From contig CAZPEP010000064.1 in assembly GCA_964585685.1 (NCBI GenBank), forward strand, positions 1-64,000: 64,000 nt of DNA, in the 5' to 3' direction. This document shows, piece by piece, positions 15,301-22,323 of this stretch (the stretch's first letter is position 1; the number at the start of each line of letters is the position of its first letter). The position numbers and the translations under genes are program-made. This DNA is from JALHVH01 sp964585685. GTDB lineage: Bacteria; Acidobacteriota; Aminicenantia; Aminicenantales; Saccharicenantaceae. The notes below the pieces were generated by a model, which was given only the letters and a program-made list of their open reading frames with translations, did no database searches and had not been told where the DNA came from.

Positions 15301-16533
15301 TCATTTTCTCAAGGCGGCGATGGGGTCGGTCGAGGCGGCGGCCCGGGCCGGGATCATGCCGGCGACGACGCCGATGGCAAGCAGGATGAGGATGGTTGAG
15401 GCGATGACGAGAGGATTCAGGACGGGGACGCCGACGAATTCCGTGAACGAGCCGGGGAAGGCTTTGGCCGCCTGCATGGCGAGGCTCGCCAGGGCGAACC
15501 CGATGACACCGCCGACGAGCATGATCATCAGGGACTCGGCGAAGAACTGGCGCAGGATGGTCCGCCGGCGGGCGCCGACGGCCAGTTTGATGCCGATCTC
15601 CCGGGTCCGCTCCTCGACGACAACCCGCATGATGGAGGCGACGCCGACACCGCCGACGAGGAGGGTGAACGTGCCGATGATGGCCATGAAGACGGTAAAC
15701 GCGATGAAGAAGGTCGCAAATTGCTTCTCGAACTCAAGGGTGTCCCAGACGCCTAGGGCATCCGGGTCGTCAGGGGAGAACCCGATGAGCTTCGCCAGAT
15801 GCTTCTTGATGTCTCCCATCACGGCCTTGTTCCGGCCGAAGTCGGCGGGCCGGAAGATGATGTTTGAGACGTACTTGTTCCCATAGAGCGCAGCGAAGGT
15901 CGTCCACGGGATGAACGCGCACAACTCGTCGCGCTGGCCGTTGTAGTTGGAGTTCTGGGTCTTCTTGCGCATCACGCCGACGATCGTGAACGGCACGCTG
16001 TTGATGAAGACGGTCCGGCCGACGGCCTCGGCGCCGCCGAAGAGGTCCCGGGCGAGGACGTCGCCGATGAAAGCCACCCGCTTGCGCTGGGCCATGTCCT
16101 CGGGGTCGATGAACCGGCCTTTCTCGGCGATGGTGTTCCGCATCCGCTCGAAGGCGGGATTGATGCCTCTGATGGTGTTGTTGAACTCGTTCCGGCCGTA
16201 GCGGACGATGCTCCGGCCGACGAACTCGGGGCTGATGTATTCGATGCCGGCAACCTTCTCCGGGATGGCCTCGACCGTCTCCGGGGTCACCCGGACGGGC
16301 TTGCCTTTGAGAAAACCCTGCCAGGGAAGCGTCGTCCGCGACGGGAAGACGAGGACTATGCCCTGCCCCATCCCGTGGAACCGCTTAATTTGGGCTTTGG
16401 AGACGGAGTCGCCGAAGGCGATGAGCAGGATGACCGAGAACGTCCCCCACACGACGCCGGACAGGGTCAGAGCGGTCCGAAGCGGCTGGCGGAGGAGGTC
16501 CCGGACGAGGTTGCGGAGGAAGATGCCGGACAT
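15301..16533 (-). CDS. ABC permease, MacB/FtsX family (subunit 1)
   Basis: A 410-residue paralogue of the next gene with the same layout: N-terminal helix, periplasmic domain (VTPETVEAIPEKVAGIEY), then three helices with TREIGIKLAVGARRRTILRQ. It starts 12 bp after the adaptor gene and ends 1 bp before the second permease. The two permeases share the FtsX motif but differ along their periplasmic domains, consistent with a two-subunit channel. Confidence 0.9.
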   Translation of the reverse strand: MSGIFLRNLVRDLLRQPLRTALTLSGVVWGTFSVILLIAFGDSVSKAQIKRFHGMGQGIVLVFPSRTTLPWQGFLKGKPVRVTPETVEAIPEKVAGIEYISPEFVGRSIVRYGRNEFNNTIRGINPAFERMRNTIAEKGRFIDPEDMAQRKRVAFIGDVLARDLFGGAEAVGRTVFINSVPFTIVGVMRKKTQNSNYNGQRDELCAFIPWTTFAALYGNKYVSNIIFRPADFGRNKAVMGDIKKHLAKLIGFSPDDPDALGVWDTLEFEKQFATFFIAFTVFMAIIGTFTLLVGGVGVASIMRVVVEERTREIGIKLAVGARRRTILRQFFAESLMIMLVGGVIGFALASLAMQAAKAFPGSFTEFVGVPVLNPLVIASTILILLAIGVVAGMIPARAAASTDPIAALRK

Positions 16534-16545
16534 GGGATCACTGGA

Positions 16546-17631
16546 TCACTTGATCTCGCGGGGAGGCCGCTCGACGACCTTTTCGCCCTCGTTCACGCCG
16601 GAGAGGATCTCGATGTTGAGCCCGTCCGAAAGCCCGGTCTGGACCTCGACCTTCTTCGTCTTCAGGCCCTGGCCCTCGGGGACCTCGACGAAGCGCTTCC
16701 CTCCCTCAAAGAGGATCAGCCGCTCGGGGAGGAACGGGACCTGCTGGCGCTCACGGATGCGGATGCTAGCGGTTGCCGAAAAGCCCGCCCGCAGGAGCGC
16801 CCCGGTCGTCTTGTCGATAGAGATCTCGATGTCAAAGAGGGTGGCGTTCGCCTCCTTCTTGGCCTTGGGGAAGATGCGGATGACCCGGCCGGCGAGCTTG
16901 GCGTCGGGCAAGGCTCCGATCTGGATCTCGGCGTCCATCCCGCCCGTGATCTTGCCGACATCGATCTCGTCCACTGTGCCCTTGAAGAGCAGGCTCGCCA
17001 TGTCGGCCAGCGAGCAGAGCTCGGTCCCCGGTTGATAGTTGGTCAGCGGCACGACGGGGTCGCCCTGGAAGACGCTTTGGGACAGGACGATACCGGCGTT
17101 AGGGGAACGGATGATGGAATCGATGTCACGGTTGGACATCTTGATCCGCCCCTTCTCCAGAAGCTCGAGACGCTCGGCGGCGATCTTGTAGCGGAGGTTC
17201 GCCTCCCGGAAGGCGCTCTCCGTGGCGGCCATCTCGGACTCGGAGACGAGCGCCCCCTTGAAGAGCTGGACCTGCCGCTCCCAGTCCGCCTTGAGCTTGC
17301 TCATACCGATCTCGGCCACCTCTACGCTCCGGCGGGCCTCGACGTACTCGAGCGGCGTGGGGTTCGGGGAGATCTTGAAGAGCGGCGCCCCGGCGGCCAC
17401 GGGATCGCCCACTTTGAAGAGGACCTCGGCAACGATCCCGGGGATCGTCGACTTGACCTTGGTCTCCTTCTCCGGCTCGATGGTGCCGACGGCGAGGGCC
17501 TTTTCCAGGATATCGCCCCGGGTGACGGCGACAAGCTTCAGTGTCTCTTTCTTCTTCCCGCAGGCCAGGAGGAAATAGAAGAACACCGCGATGAAAAGGC
17601 ACGCGAAGACGCGCAGGACCCACTTTTTCAT
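16546..17631 (-). CDS. Periplasmic adaptor (HlyD/MacA-type membrane fusion protein), probable lipoprotein
   Basis: A 361-residue adaptor linking an inner-membrane ABC pump to the outer membrane. An N-terminal hydrophobic segment ends in LLACG, a lipobox-like site with cysteine near residue 24. A lipoyl/barrel-sandwich half follows (GIVAEVLFKVGDPV), then an alpha-helical hairpin (EVAEIGMSKLKADWERQVQL), the second lipoyl half and a beta-barrel domain. First gene of the operon with the two permeases and the ATPase. No TolC-like outer-membrane factor is in the window. Compared with MacA the helical hairpin is short. Confidence 0.88.
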   Translation of the reverse strand: MKKWVLRVFACLFIAVFFYFLLACGKKKETLKLVAVTRGDILEKALAVGTIEPEKETKVKSTIPGIVAEVLFKVGDPVAAGAPLFKISPNPTPLEYVEARRSVEVAEIGMSKLKADWERQVQLFKGALVSESEMAATESAFREANLRYKIAAERLELLEKGRIKMSNRDIDSIIRSPNAGIVLSQSVFQGDPVVPLTNYQPGTELCSLADMASLLFKGTVDEIDVGKITGGMDAEIQIGALPDAKLAGRVIRIFPKAKKEANATLFDIEISIDKTTGALLRAGFSATASIRIRERQQVPFLPERLILFEGGKRFVEVPEGQGLKTKKVEVQTGLSDGLNIEILSGVNEGEKVVERPPREIK

Positions 17632-17718
17632 GGCAAACCCCTATGAAAGGACATTTCTCTCATATAGACGTAAAAAGGGGGGGGAAAGTTCTTACCCCTG
17701 TCGGAAAGGAGCGTGGAT

Positions 17719-17736
17719 GGGGGCCTTTCGGCCCCC
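17719..17736 (-). terminator. Hairpin after the FadL-like gene
   Basis: Arms GGGGGCC and GGCCCCC around a TTTC loop lie 3 bp past the FadL-like stop codon. Stable, but no T-run follows on the minus strand, so terminator function is only likely. Confidence 0.45.
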
Positions 17737-17739
17737 GGC

Positions 17740-19059
17740 TCAGAACCTATAGCCGACGGAGATGTTCGGGACGAGGAGGGTCATCTTATATGCCCCGGGC
17801 ATAGCCGCTGCGAAGGCCGGGTCGATCAGGGTCTTGATGTAGGGGACGTTCCTGTTCTTGCCCGTCAAGTACTCGACGCCGAAATCGAGCTGGAGGCCGG
17901 CGGTCTTATAGCCGACGCCCACGGTGACGACGTTAAAGGTGTAGCTCGGGAGCAGGATGTTCAGGGTCGTATCGGGAGCGGGCGTCGGGTCATAATAGTA
18001 CCCGGCCCGCAGGGCGATGGCGTCGCTCGCGGCGTACTCGGCGCCGAACCTGATCTGCGCCTTGTCCGACCAGTCCATCTTCCGGGAATCCTGGCCGCTC
18101 ATCGCCATCAGGGCCTTCCAAGCCGGGTCGCCGAACGTCGTGTCCAGGGTCTTGATCGCGGACCACTTCGTCCATTGGATGTCGGCCGTGACAAGGAGCC
18201 GTTCCGCGGGGCGGACAGCGACGCCGCCGGCGATCCAGAGCGGGAACATGATGCTCCGTTGGAGGCTGGACGTATCGTTGAAGCCCAACAGGGCGAGGTT
18301 GGAGATCAGCCCGTCGCCCTTGAACGTCACCGTGCTCGGCGTCCGGACCGTGAGACCGGCGCTCAAGCGATCGGACGGCTTCACGAGGACGCCGAAGGTA
18401 GCTCCGAGGCCCCAGCCGCTCATACGTTCCTCGTACTGCCCGAGGTCCACGGCGTAGGGCGGCACGGGGAGCTCGGCCTCCCCGGCGTGCATATTGATGG
18501 AGAACGTCCCGTAATTGATGTTGAGCGCGGCACCGATCGAGATCATGTCGTTGATCTTGTAGGCGACGAGCGGCGACAGACTGAAAAGACCGACCTTGCT
18601 CGACCAGGCGTAGCTCTTGCCCCCGGCGAGGGCGACGAGGTCCGAGCCGGTCCAGTTGATCCCGATCCCGGAGGGGGTGTAGGCGCCGAACCCGAGGACC
18701 AGGCGGTCGGAAACCGGGTGGTAATAGGCGAACATCCCGCCCAGGTAATGGTTCAGCTTGCTCTTGGCATTGACGAGCGTCGCCGTACCTGCGGCCGTAG
18801 GGATGTCCAGCCTGTACTTGCTCGATGGGATGAGATCGGTCGCGTAGAATCCCATGTATTTCGTCCTGAACCCGGCCGCCCCGGCGGGGTTCCAGAAGAC
18901 AGCGCTGAAGTCGTCGGCCAGCCCGACGAACGCACCGCCCATGGTCAAGGCTCTCGTCCCGAGGCTGTTGAGGTTCAGACCGTTGCCGCGTCCCAGGCCG
19001 CCCAGAACCAGAAGCGCGACAAGCGCCGTTATCGCGAATCGACGTATTTTCATGTCCAT
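17740..19059 (-). CDS. Outer-membrane protein, OmpP1/FadL/TodX family
   Basis: A 439-residue beta-barrel predicted to let hydrophobic compounds such as fatty acids cross the outer membrane. A signal peptide (basic start, hydrophobic core, ending near residue 25) is followed by NLNSLGTRALTMGGAFVGLADD, whose alternating pattern and NPAG segment (WNPAGAAGF) are the FadL N-terminal hatch region. The sequence ends with an aromatic residue (VGYRF), the outer-membrane sorting signal. The start at 19059 has AGGAGA upstream. It is a single-gene unit between the ABC operon and clpB. A second, distant FadL-like gene lies at 59166-60527. Confidence 0.88.
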   Translation of the reverse strand: MDMKIRRFAITALVALLVLGGLGRGNGLNLNSLGTRALTMGGAFVGLADDFSAVFWNPAGAAGFRTKYMGFYATDLIPSSKYRLDIPTAAGTATLVNAKSKLNHYLGGMFAYYHPVSDRLVLGFGAYTPSGIGINWTGSDLVALAGGKSYAWSSKVGLFSLSPLVAYKINDMISIGAALNINYGTFSINMHAGEAELPVPPYAVDLGQYEERMSGWGLGATFGVLVKPSDRLSAGLTVRTPSTVTFKGDGLISNLALLGFNDTSSLQRSIMFPLWIAGGVAVRPAERLLVTADIQWTKWSAIKTLDTTFGDPAWKALMAMSGQDSRKMDWSDKAQIRFGAEYAASDAIALRAGYYYDPTPAPDTTLNILLPSYTFNVVTVGVGYKTAGLQLDFGVEYLTGKNRNVPYIKTLIDPAFAAAMPGAYKMTLLVPNISVGYRF

Positions 19060-19080
19060 TCTCCTGCCGGATTTCCTATA

Positions 19081-19109
19081 TGTTTACGCCATTCGGCGTC
19101 GCGCGTCAA
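19081..19109 (-). promoter_or_regulatory. Promoter of the FadL-like gene
   Basis: On the minus strand TTGACG, a 17-nt spacer and TAAACA, 21 bp upstream of the start codon. Confidence 0.5.
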
Positions 19110-19140
19110 GAAGCCGCCGAGGGGCGGAGCGGGCACGGTT

Positions 19141-19159
19141 CCCCGTCCGCAGGACGGGG
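19141..19159. repeat. Hairpin CCCCGTCC-GCA-GGACGGGG
   Basis: A perfect 8-bp stem with a 3-nt loop in the 204-bp gap between the FadL-like gene start and the clpB end, 105 bp past the clpB stop. It may be the clpB terminator, but no T-run follows on the minus strand. The rest of the gap holds only the FadL promoter. Confidence 0.5.
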
Positions 19160-19263
19160 AGAGCGCAGCCCCGAAGCGGAGCGGATTTGACACGCTGGGG
19201 AAAATCCGCGGCTTCAGGAGGGATGTCCCTGAGTCCTTCGAAGGCGATCCTGGGAGATTCGTT

Positions 19264-21861
19264 CTATGAGCCGGCAGCCCCTTTCTTTCCGAACAAAAGC
19301 TCGCCCTTCTTGTCGACGCCGACGACGACCGTGTCCCCTTCCCCGTATTCGCCGGCCAGGATCTTCGCGGCCAGCGGATTCTGGACGTCCCGCTGGATCG
19401 CCCGCTTCAGGGGCCGGGCCCCATAGACCGGGTCGACGCCCCGGCCGGCCAGGAGAGCGGCCGCTTCGGGAGCGACCAAGAGGCCGATCTTACGGGCCGC
19501 GAGCCTCCCCCGAAGCAGCTCGAGCTGGAGGCCGACGATCTTCAGGATGGTCTCCTTCCCGAGCGGCCTAAAAATGATAACCTCGTCGATCCGGTTGAGG
19601 AACTCAGGTTTGAAGTGCGCCTCGAGGACCTTGCGGACCTCGCGCTCCATAGCCGCGAAATCCCCACTGAGGCCCTTGATGGCGGAGCTCCCGAGGTTCG
19701 ACGTCATGATGACGAGCGTGTTCCGGAAGTCCACCGTCCGACCCTTGCCGTCGGTCAGGCGGCCGTCGTCGAGGATCTGGAGAAGGACGTTAAAGACGTC
19801 GGGGTGGGCCTTCTCGATCTCGTCCAAGAGGACGAGGGAATAGGGACGCCGCTTGACCGCCTCGGTCAGCTGACCGCCCTCCTCGTAGCCGACATAGCCT
19901 GGGGGCGCGCCGATCAATCTGGCAACCGAGTGTTTTTCCATGTACTCCGACATGTCGAGCCGGACCATCGCCTTCTCGTCGCCAAAAAGGAACTCGGCCA
20001 GCGCCCGAGCCAGCTCGGTCTTGCCGACGCCCGTGGGCCCCATGAAGATGAAGGAGCCGATCGGGCGCGCGGCGTCCTGGATCCCGGCCCGGGCCCGGCG
20101 GATGGTGTCTGAGACGGCCCGGACGGCCTGGTCCTGGCCGACCACCCTCCCGGCCAAGGTCTCTTCCATCCGGAGGAGGCGGGCCGCCTCGCCCTCGAGC
20201 ATCTTGGATACGGGGATGCCCGTCCAGCGGGAGACGACCTGGGCGATGTCCTCCTCGTCAACCTCCTCTTTGAGCATCTTCCCGTTCTTCTGGGCCGCCG
20301 CCAGCCGGGCCGCCAGGACTTCGGACTCTTTCCCCGCCTCGATGAGCTTCCCGTAGCGGATCTCGGCGGTGCGCTCCAGGTCACCGCGCCGCTCGGCCGC
20401 CTGCTCCTCGATCTTGAGGGACTCTACGCGCTCCTTGATCTTCCCCTGGGCCTCGATGAGTTCCTTCTCGTTCCGCCAGTGCGCTTTGAGGCCGAAGCTC
20501 TTTTCCCTGAGGTCGGCCTGTTCCTTCTCGATCCCCTCAAGCCGCTCCTTCGACGCCATGTCCTTTTCCTTCCGGAGCGCTTGCCGCTCGATCTCGAGCT
20601 GGACGGTCCGGCGCTCGAGCTCGTCGATGTCCTCGGGCAGGCTGTCAATCTGGATCCGGGTCCGGGCGGCAGCTTCGTCGACGAGGTCGATGGCCTTGTC
20701 CGGAAGGAAACGGTTCGAGATGTAGCGTTGGGACAGGGCCGCCGCCGCCACCAGGGCCGAGTCCGTGATCCGGACACCGTGATGGACTTCATACTTCTCC
20801 TTGAGGCCGCGAAGGATGGAGACGGTCTCCTCGACCGAGGGCTCGCTCACCCAGACCTGCTGGAATCGCCGTTCGAGGGCGGCGTCCTTCTCGATATATT
20901 TCTTGTACTCATTGAGGGTCGTCGCCCCGACGCAACGCAGCTCTCCCCGGGCCAGGGCCGGCTTGAGCATGTTCGAGGCGTCCACAGCGCCCTCGGCCGC
21001 CCCGGCCCCAATGATCGTGTGGAGTTCATCGATGAACAGGACGATCTCGCCGTCCGACTCGCGAACCTCCTTGAGGATGGCCTTGAGCCGGTCCTCGAAC
21101 TCGCCCCGGTATTTCGTCCCGGCCACGAGCGAGCCGATGTCGAGGGCCAGGAGGCGCTTGTTCTTAAGGGACTGGGGAACGTCGCCGGCGGCGATGCGCC
21201 GGGCCAGCCCCTCGACCACAGCGGTCTTCCCGACGCCGGCCTCGCCGACGAGGACGGGATTGTTCTTCGTCCGCCGAGACAGGACCTGCATGACGCGCCG
21301 GATCTCGTCCTCGCGGCCGATGACCGGATCAAGCTTCCCCTGCCGGGCCAGGGCCGTGAGGTCGCGGGCGTACTTCTCGAGCGCCTGGAACTTACCCTCG
21401 GGCTCTGGGTCCGTGACCCTCTGCGACCCCCGGACCACCGCCAGAGCCTTGAGCGCCGCCTCCTCGTTGACACCCCGCGCATCGAGGATCCGGCCGGCCG
21501 TACCCGCCTTGTCCTTGAGCATGGCCAAGAGGAGGTGCTCCGTGGAGACGTACTCGTCCTTGAGCCGGCCGGCCTCCTTCTCGGCGTCGTCCATAACCCG
21601 CCGCAGGGATTCGGAAGCGTAGGCTTCCCCGCCGCCGGAAACCTTGGGGAGGCGCCCGAAAGCTGCGTCCAGGTCCCCGCGGACCGCGGCCGCGTTCACG
21701 CCGAGCTTGGCCAGCACGGCGTTGACGATGTTCTCCGGTCTTTCGAGGAAGCTCAGCAGGAGATGCTCAGGGCCTATCTCCTGGTGGCCCATCGCCCCGG
21801 CCTTTGCCTGCGCCTCGCGGAAGGCTTCCTGGGACATGACCGTCATTTTTTCCCATCTCAT
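19264..21861 (-). CDS. clpB: ATP-dependent disaggregase ClpB
   Basis: A Hsp100 chaperone that, with DnaK, pulls proteins out of aggregates. The 865-residue length is standard: N-terminal double repeat (FREAQAKAGAMGHQEIGPEH), AAA module 1 with Walker A GEAGVGKTA, the long coiled-coil middle domain with repeated Glu/Lys/Arg runs (residues about 410-525), AAA module 2 with Walker A GPTGVGKTE and the pore loop around YMEKHSVARLIGAPPGYVGY. The start MRWEKMTV matches the family and has CGGAGG upstream. Its promoter lies back to back with that of the divergent acidic-protein gene, with an inverted repeat between them; no CIRCE element is seen. Confidence 0.97.
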   Translation of the reverse strand: MRWEKMTVMSQEAFREAQAKAGAMGHQEIGPEHLLLSFLERPENIVNAVLAKLGVNAAAVRGDLDAAFGRLPKVSGGGEAYASESLRRVMDDAEKEAGRLKDEYVSTEHLLLAMLKDKAGTAGRILDARGVNEEAALKALAVVRGSQRVTDPEPEGKFQALEKYARDLTALARQGKLDPVIGREDEIRRVMQVLSRRTKNNPVLVGEAGVGKTAVVEGLARRIAAGDVPQSLKNKRLLALDIGSLVAGTKYRGEFEDRLKAILKEVRESDGEIVLFIDELHTIIGAGAAEGAVDASNMLKPALARGELRCVGATTLNEYKKYIEKDAALERRFQQVWVSEPSVEETVSILRGLKEKYEVHHGVRITDSALVAAAALSQRYISNRFLPDKAIDLVDEAAARTRIQIDSLPEDIDELERRTVQLEIERQALRKEKDMASKERLEGIEKEQADLREKSFGLKAHWRNEKELIEAQGKIKERVESLKIEEQAAERRGDLERTAEIRYGKLIEAGKESEVLAARLAAAQKNGKMLKEEVDEEDIAQVVSRWTGIPVSKMLEGEAARLLRMEETLAGRVVGQDQAVRAVSDTIRRARAGIQDAARPIGSFIFMGPTGVGKTELARALAEFLFGDEKAMVRLDMSEYMEKHSVARLIGAPPGYVGYEEGGQLTEAVKRRPYSLVLLDEIEKAHPDVFNVLLQILDDGRLTDGKGRTVDFRNTLVIMTSNLGSSAIKGLSGDFAAMEREVRKVLEAHFKPEFLNRIDEVIIFRPLGKETILKIVGLQLELLRGRLAARKIGLLVAPEAAALLAGRGVDPVYGARPLKRAIQRDVQNPLAAKILAGEYGEGDTVVVGVDKKGELLFGKKGAAGS

Positions 21862-21880
21862 GCCGGACCTCCGTACCTAA

Positions 21881-21909
21881 AAAATAGCGAGGGCGGGCGC
21901 GCTTGTCAA
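21881..21909 (-). promoter_or_regulatory. clpB promoter
   Basis: On the minus strand a perfect TTGACA, a 17-nt spacer and TATTTT, 19 bp upstream of the clpB ATG. Confidence 0.75.
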
Positions 21910-21925
21910 GAACGCCCTTCTTGAC
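21905..21925. promoter_or_regulatory. Operator-like inverted repeat between clpB and the acidic-protein gene
   Basis: Arms GTCAAGAA and TTCTTGAC around a 5-bp centre. It overlaps the clpB -35 box and abuts the -35 box of the divergent gene, the position expected for a repressor or activator site controlling both. It resembles neither CIRCE (TTAGCACTC arms) nor the HspR HAIR site. Confidence 0.5.
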
Positions 21926-21953
21926 TTGACAATTGCATTAAAATGGATATTTA
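21926..21953 (+). promoter_or_regulatory. Promoter of the acidic-protein gene
   Basis: TTGACA, a 16-nt spacer and TATTTA. An ATG at 21943 falls inside this promoter, which supports the next ATG (21973) as the real start. Confidence 0.5.
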
Positions 21954-21972
21954 TTCTCTTAGGGAGCGCGTT

Positions 21973-22323
21973 ATGGAAGAGATCGAAGTTTCGAGCTGGC
22001 TGACGTTGGACGCGATCAAAAAGGCGGCCGACACGGTCGAGACCGTCGGGAACCTCCAGACCGGCCACTCGACGTCCGTCTTTTGCACGATCGAAGAGGA
22101 TTACCTGGAGCTCTGCTACAGCGACTCCGCGGCCAACGTCCTGAGGCGTTACGAGGACCGGGACGAGTTCGACGTCGCCCTTGAACAGAGGAAGGAGGAG
22201 GTCGGGGACGCTCCCTTCGAAGAGGGCAAGGAGTTCGACAAGGATTTTGACGGGGAAGAAGAGGACGAGGAGGATAAGGAGACCGAGGAAGGCTTCCAGG
22301 TCGAGGAAGCCGATGACCTCTAG
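21973..22323 (+). CDS. Small highly acidic protein, unknown function
   Basis: A 116-residue protein not recognised. Residues 1-65 form a compact, probably folded part (SWLTLDAIKKAADTVETVG, and FCTIEEDYLELCYSDSAANVL with two cysteines); the last 40 residues are almost all Glu/Asp and probably disordered. I choose the ATG at 21973, preceded by AGGGAG, over the ATG at 21943, which lies within the promoter. The gene diverges from clpB and shares an operator-like repeat with it, so it may be stress-regulated. Its TAG stop overlaps the mutS stop of the opposite strand within a CTAG. A nucleic-acid-mimic or chaperone-client role is possible but unsupported. Confidence 0.7.
   Translation: MEEIEVSSWLTLDAIKKAADTVETVGNLQTGHSTSVFCTIEEDYLELCYSDSAANVLRRYEDRDEFDVALEQRKEEVGDAPFEEGKEFDKDFDGEEEDEEDKETEEGFQVEEADDL

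Noticed and set aside
21862..21942. CIRCE (HrcA) or HAIR (HspR) element upstream of clpB
   Set aside because: The inverted repeat has different arms and spacer from either consensus.
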